64,000 bases of DNA from an uncultured Lachnospiraceae bacterium (GCA_934343915.1 CAKRIL010000017.1:1-64000); one strand, 5' to 3'. Shown: positions 16,890-25,332, numbered from the stretch's first letter. Translations and numbers: made by a program. The notes: generated by a model from the letters alone, not told the origin.

Positions 16890-16918
16890 TTGCTAAAAAC
16901 GCTTGTGAATGATAAAAT
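16890..16918 (+). promoter_or_regulatory. Promoter of the RpiB-family gene
   Basis: TTGCTA (16890-16895), a 17-base spacer and TAAAAT (16913-16918). Confidence 0.65.
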
Positions 16919-16931
16919 TATATATATTTGT

Positions 16932-16950
16932 GCCGTCGGCAAAAGACGGC
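16932..16950 (+). promoter_or_regulatory. 5'-leader hairpin upstream of the RpiB-family gene
   Basis: GCCGTC and GACGGC pair perfectly around a seven-base loop close to the predicted transcript start and six bases before the GGAGG site. It may stabilise the messenger. Confidence 0.55.
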
Positions 16951-16965
16951 GGAATGGAGGAAATA

Positions 16966-17604
16966 ATGAGAATAGCATTGATTAATGAGAACAGTCAGGC
17001 TGCAAAGAACGCCATGGTTTATGAGAACCTTAAGAAGGCAGCAGATGCCAAGGGCTATGAGGTTGTCAACTACGGAATGTACTCAGCAGAGGATAAGGCA
17101 CAGCTTACATATGTACAGTGCGGTATCCTTGCTGCAATATTACTCAACAGCGGTGCTGCTGACTTCGTTGTAACAGGCTGCGGTACAGGTGAGGGCGCTA
17201 TGCTTGCACTCAACTCTTTCCCGGGTGTGTTATGCGGACATATCGTTGACCCTTCTGACGCATTCATGTTCAGCCAGATTAACGCAGGCAATGCCGTTGC
17301 ACTTCCTTTTGCAAAGGGCTTCGGCTGGGGCGCTGAGCTTAATCTTACATACATCTTCGAGAAACTTTTCGAGCAGGAGCCGGGCGGAGGATATCCTAAA
17401 GAGAGAGTTGTTCCTGAGCAGCGTAACAAGAAGATTCTTGACGAGGTTAAGAAGATAACACATACGGATATGCTTTATATCCTTAAGAATATTGACCAGG
17501 AGCTCTTAAAGGGAGCCGTAAGCGGAGAGCACTTTGCAGAGTACTTCTTCAAGGATTGCAGGAACGCTGAGATAGCAGAGTATATCAGGAGCGTATTGGT
17601 TTAA
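16966..17604 (+). CDS. RpiB/LacAB-family sugar-phosphate isomerase
   Basis: A 212-residue member of the RpiB/LacA/LacB fold, which interconverts aldose and ketose phosphates (ribose 5-phosphate/ribulose 5-phosphate or galactose 6-phosphate/tagatose 6-phosphate). It shows MRIALINENSQAAKN, the signature GCGTGEGAMLALN at about residues 84-96, and SQINAGNAVALPFAKGFG. It is longer than RpiB proper (about 150 residues), with a C-terminal helical extension from about residue 145, so the exact substrate is uncertain. The ATG at 16966 follows GGAGG; an earlier in-frame ATG at 16909 lies inside the predicted promoter. Confidence 0.88.
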   Translation: MRIALINENSQAAKNAMVYENLKKAADAKGYEVVNYGMYSAEDKAQLTYVQCGILAAILLNSGAADFVVTGCGTGEGAMLALNSFPGVLCGHIVDPSDAFMFSQINAGNAVALPFAKGFGWGAELNLTYIFEKLFEQEPGGGYPKERVVPEQRNKKILDEVKKITHTDMLYILKNIDQELLKGAVSGEHFAEYFFKDCRNAEIAEYIRSVLV

Positions 17605-17650
17605 TTATTTTAATATTTCTAAAATTTACCTAAACACTATGATTATACTG

Positions 17651-17679
17651 TTGCTTTTTAAAAAGTGATTATGTATAAT
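17651..17679 (+). promoter_or_regulatory. Sigma-A promoter of pckA
   Basis: TTGCTT (17651-17656), a 17-base spacer and TATAAT (17674-17679). Confidence 0.8.
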
Positions 17680-17712
17680 AGCAGAAGAATGTGGTTAATC
17701 CATTTCTGCCGG

Positions 17713-17751
17713 TATGCCGCAGCATATACAGGTATATGAACTGCGGGCATA
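17713..17751 (+). promoter_or_regulatory. Long hairpin in the pckA leader
   Basis: TATGCCGCAG pairs with CTGCGGGCATA, and inside it CATATAC pairs with GTATATG around a two-base loop. An imperfect smaller hairpin (GCAGAAGAATGTGG / CCATTTCTGC) precedes it at about 17681-17709. The roughly 100-base leader ends at the pckA ribosome site and could control stability or translation. Confidence 0.65.
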
Positions 17752-17786
17752 TGGAATACAATTTAAGAAAAGAGGTTTATGTTAAG

Positions 17787-19391
17787 ATGGCAAAAGTCGA
17801 TTTAAGCAAGTATGGCATCACAGGTACAACAGAAGTTGTATACAACCCTTCTTATGAATTATTATTCGAGGAAGAGACAAAGTCTACTAACGAAGGCTAT
17901 GAAGTAGGTCAGGAGAGCGAGCTTGGCGCTGTCAACGTTATGACAGGTATCTATACAGGACGTTCACCTAAGGATAAGTATATCGTTGTTGACGAGAATT
18001 CCAAGGATACAGTATGGTGGACATCAGATGAGTACAAGAATGATAACCACCCTATGACAGAGGACGCTTGGGCAGCCGTTAAGGATATCGCTAAGAAGGA
18101 GCTTTCCAATAAGAGACTTTTCGTAGTAGATGCATTCTGCGGAGCTAACAAGGATACAAGAATGGCAGTTCGTTTCATCGTTGAGGTTGCTTGGCAGGCT
18201 CACTTTGTAACTAACATGTTCATTAAGCCGACAGCAGAGGAGCTTGAGAACTTCGAGCCTGATTTCGTAGTATATAACGCTTCTAAGGCTAAGGTTGAGA
18301 ATTTCAAGGAGTTAGGTCTTAACTCTGAGACATGTGTAGCTTTCAACATTACAAGCCGTGAGCAGGTTATCGTTAATACATGGTACGGCGGAGAGATGAA
18401 GAAGGGTATGTTCTCCATGATGAACTACTACCTTCCACTTAAGGGCATCGCTTCCATGCACTGCTCAGCTAACACAGATATGAACGGAGAGAACACAGCT
18501 ATCTTCTTCGGTCTTTCAGGAACAGGTAAGACTACACTTTCAACAGATCCTAAGAGACTTCTCATCGGTGATGATGAGCACGGCTGGGATGACAACGGCG
18601 TATTCAACTTCGAGGGAGGCTGCTACGCTAAGGTTATCGGTCTTGATAAGGAGTCTGAGCCTGATATTTACAACGCAATCAAGAGAGATGCTCTTCTTGA
18701 GAACGTAACAGTTGATAAGAACGGCAAGATTGATTTCGACGATAAGAGCGTTACAGAGAATACTCGTGTATCTTATCCAATCAACCATATCCAGAACATT
18801 GTACGTCCTATCTCTTCAGCTCCTGCTGCAAAGAACGTAATCTTCCTTTCAGCAGATGCATTCGGCGTACTTCCTCCTGTATCTATCCTTACACCGGAGC
18901 AGACACAGTACTACTTCCTTTCAGGCTTCACAGCTAAGCTTGCAGGTACAGAGAGAGGCATTACAGAGCCTACACCTACATTCTCAGCTTGCTTCGGACA
19001 GGCATTCCTTGAGCTTCATCCTACTAAGTATGCTGAGGAGCTCGTTAAGAAGATGGAGAAGAGCGGAGCTAAGGCTTACCTTGTAAACACAGGCTGGAAC
19101 GGAACAGGCAAGAGAATTTCCATTAAGGATACTCGTGGTATCATCGACGGCATCCTCAGCGGAGCAATCAACAAGGTTCCTACCAAGAAGATTCCTTACT
19201 TCAACTTCGAGGTTCCAACAGAGCTTGAGGGTGTTGATACAGCTATTCTTGATCCAAGAGATACTTATGCTGATGCTTCCGAGTGGGAGAAGAAGGCAGT
19301 TGACTTAGCAGGAAGATTCATTAAGAACTTCGCTAAGTACGAGGGAAATGATGCAGGTAAGGCATTAGTTGCAGCAGGTCCACAGCTTTAA
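17787..19391 (+). CDS. pckA: Phosphoenolpyruvate carboxykinase (ATP)
   Basis: A 534-residue enzyme of normal length, interconverting oxaloacetate + ATP and phosphoenolpyruvate + CO2 + ADP. Visible sites are RSPKDKY at 59-65 (substrate), the kinase-1a P-loop GLSGTGKTT at 242-250 and the metal motif GDDEHGW at 261-267. In fermenting gut Clostridia it may run toward CO2 fixation. Codon use is noticeably more biased (many GCT, ACA, CTT, AAG) than neighbours, consistent with very high expression. The ATG at 17787 gives MAKVDLSKYG; an upstream frame extension from 17691 lies in the structured leader. It has its own promoter and terminator. Confidence 0.97.
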   Translation: MAKVDLSKYGITGTTEVVYNPSYELLFEEETKSTNEGYEVGQESELGAVNVMTGIYTGRSPKDKYIVVDENSKDTVWWTSDEYKNDNHPMTEDAWAAVKDIAKKELSNKRLFVVDAFCGANKDTRMAVRFIVEVAWQAHFVTNMFIKPTAEELENFEPDFVVYNASKAKVENFKELGLNSETCVAFNITSREQVIVNTWYGGEMKKGMFSMMNYYLPLKGIASMHCSANTDMNGENTAIFFGLSGTGKTTLSTDPKRLLIGDDEHGWDDNGVFNFEGGCYAKVIGLDKESEPDIYNAIKRDALLENVTVDKNGKIDFDDKSVTENTRVSYPINHIQNIVRPISSAPAAKNVIFLSADAFGVLPPVSILTPEQTQYYFLSGFTAKLAGTERGITEPTPTFSACFGQAFLELHPTKYAEELVKKMEKSGAKAYLVNTGWNGTGKRISIKDTRGIIDGILSGAINKVPTKKIPYFNFEVPTELEGVDTAILDPRDTYADASEWEKKAVDLAGRFIKNFAKYEGNDAGKALVAAGPQL

Positions 19392-19425
19392 TCAGAATAT
19401 TCTGTAAGGCAGAATTGATATGCAC

Positions 19426-19459
19426 AGGCAGATGTGATTTTTCACATCTGCCTTTTTTA
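19426..19459 (+). terminator. pckA terminator
   Basis: AGGCAGATGTGA and TCACATCTGCCT form a perfect 12-bp stem with a four-base loop, followed by TTTTT. Confidence 0.95.
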
Positions 19460-19505
19460 TGTAATATGAAACTTCATTCCTATTACATAAAAACGCTCCG
19501 CGGGG

Positions 19506-19811
19506 GATTCAGGTGGCAAAATATACTTTCATGACCTTACTATGTGTGGCATGTTATATTTATGCATATCACGACTTTTGGGAGAAGCGTAGTTATTCTT
19601 ATGGCTCTGCTTACAAAACAGCCACAGACGGCATGGATGCCGGATGAGTTGCAAACAGCCATGGATGGCTGATTTTGCAACGGTGGCGGAAGCAGAAGCA
19701 GCTTTTTCAGAGTCATTAGAATAACTTGCTTCGTACAACGGAGCTGATATGCATAAATATAACAGGCATACACATAAAAAAATTAGAATGGTATATTTTG
19801 CCACCTGAATC
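19506..19811. repeat. 306-bp near-perfect palindrome, MITE-like element
   Basis: The outer 21 bases on each side (19506-19526 and 19791-19811) are exact reverse complements (GATTCAGGTGGCAAAATATAC). Further exact or near arms follow inward, including a 20-base exact pair TGTTATATTTATGCATATCA at 19552-19571 and 19745-19764, a conserved pair near GAAGCG...CTCTG, and a central stem CAGCCAT-GG-ATGGCTG at 19657-19672. The whole unit can fold into one hairpin with arms of about 150 bases. No transposase is encoded and no clear target duplication is visible. It fills the middle of the 588-base gap between pckA and the lipoprotein gene. Short open frames in it are by-products of the repeat. Confidence 0.8.
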
Positions 19812-19849
19812 GTAACAGGAAACTTCGCGTAATATGTTTGAAATATTTG

Positions 19850-19907
19850 TAACAATCATGTTAGAATTCGTAACACAAATGTTATAAAATGTTAGACTTT
19901 CGTAACA
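19850..19907. promoter_or_regulatory. Tandem TAACA-n4-TGTTA dyads upstream of lipoprotein gene
   Basis: TAACA-ATCA-TGTTA (19850-19863) and TAACA-CAAA-TGTTA (19871-19884) start exactly 21 bases apart, two helical turns. A further TGTTA (19890-19894) and TAACA (19903-19907) follow with opposite orientation. This looks like an array of sites for a dimeric regulator about 100 bases before the next start codon. A clear -35/-10 pair is not evident. Confidence 0.5.
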
Positions 19908-19979
19908 ACTTATTATCGCCGGTGTGCTATGCTTTAATCAAGTGATATCAAAATAATACATGGGCGTGGGAGGTACATT

Positions 19980-21887
19980 ATGAGGAACGGAAGATTAAGG
20001 CTGATGCTGTGTGCGGGAATATGCAGTGCGGTGCTTGCGGGATGTTCGGCACATGAGGACACGGAGGTTACAGAGAGCGTTACGGAGAGTGTGACGGCGG
20101 TGGAAGAGGTGACGGAGACCTCTGAGATAGAGACTGTCAAGCCGGCGGATGAGCCGGTGAATGAGTCTGCTGCCGGACAGGAGAAGGAAAGTGAGAGTAC
20201 AAGTGAACCACAGAAGGAATACATGAATGATCTGTTTTCCGATTATGATGGGGATGGTGAGACCGACAAGGTGTACCGAATGAAGGGAGCGAACACCTCT
20301 GATTTTTACATCGAACTGACATCTGCGGGAGAATTATATCTGGATGCATACTGTGATAACTATTCGGATGCTTATAAAATTTCCAATGTCGATTTGGACG
20401 GCGATGGTTCGGATGAGATTGTATTCAGTGTGACGCATTTTACAGCGGATGGGGTGACGAAGAGCCGTCTGTATGTGTATACGATGAAGGATGGAGAGTA
20501 TGTTGAATTCCCGCTTCCGATAATGGATGAAGGACATGAATTTGCCATATCGAGAGACCTGACACGGGCTCAGATTACATGTGATGATACGGGATTTTCA
20601 TATACCATGTGGAGCACCCTGAAAGAAATGCAAAGCTTATACTTTTTTTATCAGGGAACGGAAGAAAGAGCTCATACACCAATCAGTACAAGACTATGTG
20701 AGTATGATGGCGAGCCGGCGATATGCTGCCACTATACGTTTGGAAACGCACGCGAAGCTGTAGTGGAGATTGAAGAAATTGTGACCTATAAGGGCGGGGT
20801 TGAGAAGACGGTTGCAATGTATTCAGAGTATGATAATGATGCCACAAAGCTGATGATGGAAAAGTATGATACAGAAGAATGGGCAGATTTACAATATGAG
20901 TATGATATGGGTTCCGACATAGTGTATTACGATATGTATAACTATATTGAAAGTCTGGGTATGGACTATCCGTATGATATATCAGCTTATTTCGATGAAA
21001 AAGACGGAGAGTATACGGCGAATCACATGACCCTTAGGATTGGGGACAATGTTGTTGATGAGGAAGAATGTGAGAAGATAATGGAGCTTACTGAGAATGT
21101 GGCTGAAAAATTCGGTATAGTTAATTATTCTGTCAGTCCGTACTCTATAATGTATACGGCCAAGCTGGCACAGGCAAGGCGTGAATGTGCATCGGGAGTC
21201 GAGGATGAGAATGTGCCTGAGTGGATATTGTATACAAAAAGAATGTTCGATGATAGGACACAGGACAAGGAACTTGTGTATACCTATGATGAGACAGAAG
21301 AAAGATATATGGTATTCTATGTTGTAGGGGACTACGTTGTGATCAGAGAAGGTTATAATAGTGCTAAATTTATGTATGATGGAAAGGTTATTGGTGAAGT
21401 CTGGTGCATCTATAAGACTACGGAGGGTGGTAAAGAAAATATTGAAATCAGAAGGCAGGATCTCACGGGTGACGGAGTGGATGAGCTGATTGTGGAGACA
21501 ACGGATGATATGGAAAACACATGGATATATATAGGCAACACCCAAAATACTAATTCGGATTTTGAGCCGTACTATATCAATTCAGTGGCGCTTACAGGTG
21601 ATACAAGAAGCAACAGAGCGTTCTTATATTATGAATACGCGAATGCTATATACAGAAAGGTGATTGATGAATGTGAGGCCGCTGGTGTGAAGTCGGGACT
21701 TACCATGCCAAGAGAGGGTGTTCCGAGCGTAAGACTTGCGAGCGATGCAAGGTATTATTCGGAGATTACCGAGGACGGAAGACTTAAGTTCACCTGCATA
21801 TCAGAGAATTGGAGCTATGACGCATACTTTAATATTACCGGCGGGTGTGAGCTTGTGGACGTATATGTGACCGTGAATGCAGAATAA
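19980..21887 (+). CDS. Lipoprotein with calcium-loop (EF-hand/FG-GAP-like) motifs
   Basis: A 635-residue exported protein with lipobox LAGC (Cys21) after a short signal peptide and a Thr/Glu/Ser-rich linker to about residue 80. It has DxDGDG loops at residues 88 (DYDGDGETD) and 138 (DLDGDGSDE), and DLTGDGVDE at 494, each in the style of VCBS/FG-GAP blades or EF-hand-like calcium loops where each is followed by a short beta strand. No catalytic domain is recognised. It is likely anchored on the outer membrane face and may bind calcium, partner proteins or glycans. GGGAGG precedes the ATG. Acidic, Tyr-rich composition fits a surface protein. Confidence 0.75.
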   Translation: MRNGRLRLMLCAGICSAVLAGCSAHEDTEVTESVTESVTAVEEVTETSEIETVKPADEPVNESAAGQEKESESTSEPQKEYMNDLFSDYDGDGETDKVYRMKGANTSDFYIELTSAGELYLDAYCDNYSDAYKISNVDLDGDGSDEIVFSVTHFTADGVTKSRLYVYTMKDGEYVEFPLPIMDEGHEFAISRDLTRAQITCDDTGFSYTMWSTLKEMQSLYFFYQGTEERAHTPISTRLCEYDGEPAICCHYTFGNAREAVVEIEEIVTYKGGVEKTVAMYSEYDNDATKLMMEKYDTEEWADLQYEYDMGSDIVYYDMYNYIESLGMDYPYDISAYFDEKDGEYTANHMTLRIGDNVVDEEECEKIMELTENVAEKFGIVNYSVSPYSIMYTAKLAQARRECASGVEDENVPEWILYTKRMFDDRTQDKELVYTYDETEERYMVFYVVGDYVVIREGYNSAKFMYDGKVIGEVWCIYKTTEGGKENIEIRRQDLTGDGVDELIVETTDDMENTWIYIGNTQNTNSDFEPYYINSVALTGDTRSNRAFLYYEYANAIYRKVIDECEAAGVKSGLTMPREGVPSVRLASDARYYSEITEDGRLKFTCISENWSYDAYFNITGGCELVDVYVTVNAE

Positions 21888-21920
21888 CAACGTGATTAAG
21901 CCGCTTTACGGTATAGAGGT

Positions 21921-21949
21921 TTGACAAGGGGTAAGATATATGATATTCT
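21921..21949 (+). promoter_or_regulatory. Promoter of the GT-C-like membrane protein
   Basis: TTGACA (21921-21926, perfect), a 17-base spacer and TATTCT (21944-21949). Confidence 0.75.
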
Positions 21950-22010
21950 TTATAAGTGTATGTCAAAATCAGAATTGTGAGTAAAAGACATGTACTGAAG
22001 GAGAATATAG

Positions 22011-23906
22011 ATGAAGAATAAGAACCGTTTGGAGTTCATATATAAGGCGGTATTGCAGCTTGATGTGATAATGTTGTTGTTTACATGGCTTTTTGCGATT
22101 ATACCTCACTCGATATATTATGAGAGATGGGATGATGCGGCAAGAGCATTTGTGCGGACCTGCAACATCATCAACGCTGTTGCAATGCCGCTGCTTATTG
22201 TTATCACGATATATTGTGCGATAAGGCTTAAGAAGCTTAGAAGACCGGATTCGGTTATGGTGTGGTCGGTAATTATATTTGCCGTACACATATTAATCAG
22301 AGTCAATATGCTCGGCTCATATCAGTGGTCGGATGCGTGCGAGTATTTTTATAAGATTGATTTCACAATGTATTATCCTAACAATCTTATGTTCGACCCG
22401 CTGCATGGTGGTACGATATGCTCACATATAGCGCACGGCTTTTTCATAATGTCGATGCTCGGACAGTTTATTAACACGCCTACGGGAATGGGATTTCAGT
22501 ATTCATACATGGTGATGGGCGCGGTTGCGGCAGTATGCATATTCAATATCATCAGGGCGGTGCTTCCTAAGAGAAAGTCATATGTGTGTGCAGTCGCAGC
22601 ACTGGCTGTCTCCTTTGAGCCTATGTTCCTTGGCTTGTCAACGTCCATGCAGATGGAATACCCGTTCACAATCTTATTTATATATGCATTGTGTGCGTTT
22701 CTGTACAGGAAGTATATACTGATGTTCTTCTGGCTTGTAATGCTCGGAACCTGCAAGGAGACAGGAACGATGATGGCGTTCGCGCTCTTGTTTTTTGCCG
22801 TGGTGTACCTGTTTGCCGAATATGTTAAAAAGAGAGGCGGCTTTAAGAGTGCCTTGAAGAAAATCAAGGTATGGCAGTATGCTGTGTTCGGTGTGTTCGT
22901 TGCAGTATGTATATTTGTCTTTGTCAAGATTCTTTTCATGCCGGCATGGGGCGGAGTGAGAATAATAGATGTGCTTAAGATTGGAGGAGAGGGAAGACTT
23001 AATTTCCAGTTCGAGAAATCACATTTCTTATTAAAGTTCAGACAGCTGTACATTCTCAATTTTTCATGGCTGTGGCTCATAATAATTGCCGTATGCGGAA
23101 TATTGATGGCAGTGGTTCCTGCCGTGAAAAAGAGACCTGAAATCAACAGACAGGCATTTTCTTTCATATTGATTCAGTATGGTATATATACGTTCTTTCT
23201 GCTGTTCTTCCTTGAGGCAAAGGGAACAAGATATAATATACTCTCAAGCGTGCTGCTCTTACTGATAGCGGTGGCTATGCTTGTGAGAGTGCTTGACAGA
23301 TGGTTCGCATATCTTCTGGCATCGGTTGTCATAGGAGGACTGGCTCTTGCGGAGACCTTCCTCACGATAGATCCTGTGACCTTATCGGTGTTTACCAGTG
23401 TCAACACGGGCGGCTGGCCTATGGTGTGGACGGCTGCCACGAAGGCAGAGCTTCCACTGATGGATGTCAATACGGGTGACTTCGGATATTATAATTACCA
23501 GTTTGCGTATATGGACAAGGCAGTCGATAATATGCTTGAGCGTGTCGGCTATCAGGGCTGGTACAGGATAGTATCATCCTTTCAGGAGCTTGAGGAGGAT
23601 CAGTTCAAAAATGATTTCCCTGTGTGGGATTCCGAGCTTAAGCTTCGAACCTACAAGCCTGTGGGTGATGGGGGGGCGAGGTATCACACTATAGAGCGCG
23701 TATACTATACGGAAGTCGCCTATACCTCCGATACGGACAGAAGCAATATATATCCGAGATGCATCTATGTCGAGCTTCCGTGGTGCAGAAATCACTATGA
23801 GGAGGCAAGAAAGGCTCTTGGAAAATATTATATTTTTGAAGGGCCGTATACAAGCTCGGTCGGTAATCTGTGTTCACTGACATACTATATAATGTATCTG
23901 AAGTAA
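22011..23906 (+). CDS. Polytopic membrane protein, GT-C glycosyltransferase-like
   Basis: A 631-residue protein with about 11 membrane segments across residues 20-440 and a soluble C-terminal part of about 180 residues. The layout, with acidic loops after early helices (YYERWDDAARAF, SDACEYFYKID), resembles membrane glycosyltransferases of the PMT/ArnT type that use lipid-linked sugars. I cannot identify a family from the sequence alone. The C-terminal 180 residues (from about TNTGGWPMVW) are rich in Tyr and Trp and probably face outside. GAAGGAG precedes the ATG. It runs 13 bases into the next acyltransferase gene, so both may modify the same surface glycan. Confidence 0.55.
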   Translation: MKNKNRLEFIYKAVLQLDVIMLLFTWLFAIIPHSIYYERWDDAARAFVRTCNIINAVAMPLLIVITIYCAIRLKKLRRPDSVMVWSVIIFAVHILIRVNMLGSYQWSDACEYFYKIDFTMYYPNNLMFDPLHGGTICSHIAHGFFIMSMLGQFINTPTGMGFQYSYMVMGAVAAVCIFNIIRAVLPKRKSYVCAVAALAVSFEPMFLGLSTSMQMEYPFTILFIYALCAFLYRKYILMFFWLVMLGTCKETGTMMAFALLFFAVVYLFAEYVKKRGGFKSALKKIKVWQYAVFGVFVAVCIFVFVKILFMPAWGGVRIIDVLKIGGEGRLNFQFEKSHFLLKFRQLYILNFSWLWLIIIAVCGILMAVVPAVKKRPEINRQAFSFILIQYGIYTFFLLFFLEAKGTRYNILSSVLLLLIAVAMLVRVLDRWFAYLLASVVIGGLALAETFLTIDPVTLSVFTSVNTGGWPMVWTAATKAELPLMDVNTGDFGYYNYQFAYMDKAVDNMLERVGYQGWYRIVSSFQELEEDQFKNDFPVWDSELKLRTYKPVGDGGARYHTIERVYYTEVAYTSDTDRSNIYPRCIYVELPWCRNHYEEARKALGKYYIFEGPYTSSVGNLCSLTYYIMYLK

Positions 23907-23919
23907 GGCGGGAGGAAAG

Positions 23920-24996
23920 ATGAAGGAGTTTTCAAGGCAGGACACGAAGTTCATTAAGGGCATTGCCATAATTTTGATGTTTTATCATCACTTGTTTTGT
24001 TTTCCTGACAGAATACAGGGGGTAAGCTATACCTCTCTCTTTTCGATACAGGGACACACGGCGGCGGATATTATCGGCTCATTCGGCAAGATATGTGTCG
24101 CATTATTTGTATTCTTAAGCGGCTACGGAACATACAAGCAGCTAAGCAGAGCTTCGAATCCGCCACAGGTACTCGGAAAGAAGCTTCTCGGCTTGTACAA
24201 GATATACTGGGAAGTACTTATAATATTCGTTCCGGCATGCTTTATAATGAATGTGCCGCAGGTTGAGAAGTCGCTAAAGGCACTGGTACTTAATTTTACG
24301 GCGATAAAGATAACATATAACGGTGAAATATCATTCCTCACACCGTTCATACTTCTTATGATATACACACCGGTTATAATGTGGTGCTCAAAAAAGATTA
24401 AGAACATATTCATATCCATGATTATGATAGTGCTCTCGGCACTGTTCGGACTGTATGTGCTCCCGAACATTACGGCGACAACACTTGGAAGCGGACTTGG
24501 CACGACGTATCTGTATGAACTGGTTACAATGCCGTTCGTGCTGCTTCTTGCACAGTATCTTGCAGGAGTTGTATGCGCAAAGTACGATATTTTCTCATTT
24601 ATCAAGAACAGATACTCGGGAAACATTTTGGCTTGGTTTTCGTCACTCGCCATAATATTCCTTGTGGTATACATGAGACAGTTTAACGGGATTCTCTATG
24701 ACTATATATATGCACCGGTGTTCTCAATGGCGGTTATCCTTCTGTTCGAGAATAAGGCCGGACGGTGGGTGAGAAAGCCGATAGAATATATAGGAAAGCA
24801 TAGCACGATTATGTGGCTGTGCCACAGTTTTTACTGCTATTATCTTATGAAAAAATTCATATTTATGCCAAAATTTACCCCGCTTATAGTGCTTTTACTC
24901 ATTCTTGTGACATTGGCTACCTCGATTGTGATTCAGTTCATTTTCGGAAAGCTCGGTATTCTTGCAAAGAAGCTTGGCAGTATTAATATAGCGTGA
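23920..24996 (+). CDS. Acyltransferase 3 family membrane protein
   Basis: A 358-residue protein with about ten membrane segments. Its N-terminus RQDTKFIKGIAIILMFYHHLF carries the family's early helix and catalytic-type histidine pair (HH), and GYGTYKQL follows. These enzymes move acetyl or other acyl groups from the cytoplasm onto sugars on the outer face (OafA/WecH group). GGGAGG precedes the ATG, and the gene follows the GT-C-like gene at 13 bases, suggesting a common operon and substrate. Confidence 0.85.
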   Translation: MKEFSRQDTKFIKGIAIILMFYHHLFCFPDRIQGVSYTSLFSIQGHTAADIIGSFGKICVALFVFLSGYGTYKQLSRASNPPQVLGKKLLGLYKIYWEVLIIFVPACFIMNVPQVEKSLKALVLNFTAIKITYNGEISFLTPFILLMIYTPVIMWCSKKIKNIFISMIMIVLSALFGLYVLPNITATTLGSGLGTTYLYELVTMPFVLLLAQYLAGVVCAKYDIFSFIKNRYSGNILAWFSSLAIIFLVVYMRQFNGILYDYIYAPVFSMAVILLFENKAGRWVRKPIEYIGKHSTIMWLCHSFYCYYLMKKFIFMPKFTPLIVLLLILVTLATSIVIQFIFGKLGILAKKLGSINIA

Positions 24997-25023
24997 AAAC
25001 AATGTGAAATAAGTATAAATAAC

Positions 25024-25052
25024 TTGATAATTCTGATGTCTTATGGTATACT
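25024..25052 (+). promoter_or_regulatory. Sigma-A promoter of the 6S RNA
   Basis: TTGATA (25024-25029), a 17-base spacer and TATACT (25047-25052). A second TATAAT at 25068-25073 lacks a matching -35 box. Confidence 0.75.
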
Positions 25053-25080
25053 TTAAACAGTTTCAGATATAATAGTATCA

Positions 25081-25296
25081 GAGATTAATAGGTTTGAGTC
25101 CTGGAGTGTGCGATACTCTTACTTTTTTGAACCTACATTTACGTTCATGGGATTCCGATATTTATAAGTGGATGTCGAGCCTCCGTTTGCAGTGGATGGC
25201 TGAAGCTTATGTGAGGTTGCCCACCTAGCTTGAGCTAGGGCGTCAAAACTGTAGGAAACGGCATTTTGGGATTATGAAAGAGAACTTATTAATTTT
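25081..25296 (+). ncRNA. ssrS: 6S RNA
   Basis: About 215 bases that fold like 6S RNA, which binds RNA polymerase holoenzyme and mimics an open promoter. The outer closing stem ATTAATAGGTT (25084-25094) pairs with AACTTATTAAT (25283-25293), and TCCTGGAGTGT pairs with the GCATTTTGGGA side. The interior carries the stretch TCCGATATTTATAAGTGGATG, like the CCGATATTTCATACCAC region of E. coli 6S, and the 3' side CACCTAGCTTGAGCTAGGG with GTAGG and GGCAT mirrors the CACCTTGAACCAAGGG and GGCATCTC of E. coli. Promoter and terminator flank it. Exact ends are inferred. The 450-base gap at 24997-25446 holds this gene and the next promoter. Confidence 0.85.
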
Positions 25297-25303
25297 CAAT
25301 AGA

Positions 25304-25332
25304 GCAGGTACCTTAGGGTGCCTGCTTTTGTG
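25304..25332 (+). terminator. 6S RNA terminator
   Basis: GCAGGTACC and GGTGCCTGC pair around TTAG and are followed by TTTTGTGATTTTT. Confidence 0.85.

Noticed and set aside
19506..19811. Insertion sequence
   Set aside because: There is no transposase frame and no clear target-site duplication, so only a MITE-like or structured element is claimed.
19529..19855. A 108-codon minus-strand frame through the palindromic element
   Set aside because: It follows from the inverted repeat, has no ribosome site and no recognisable domain; treated as part of the repeat.
20982..21545. A 187-codon minus-strand open frame inside the lipoprotein gene
   Set aside because: No ribosome site, no recognisable domain, and it lies inside a frame with a signal peptide and calcium loops.
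22496..23167. A 223-codon minus-strand open frame inside the GT-C-like gene
   Set aside because: It is the complement of a hydrophobic coding region, which often lacks stops; there is no start signal and the plus-strand gene is well formed.
25061..25073. Second TATAAT as the 6S RNA promoter
   Set aside because: The matching -35 position reads GGTATA; the TTGATA-17-TATACT pair upstream is far better.
25081..25296. SRP RNA, raiA RNA or a riboswitch
   Set aside because: The GGAAGGAAGC-type SRP tetraloop region is missing, and the closing stem and CCGATATTT core fit 6S RNA.
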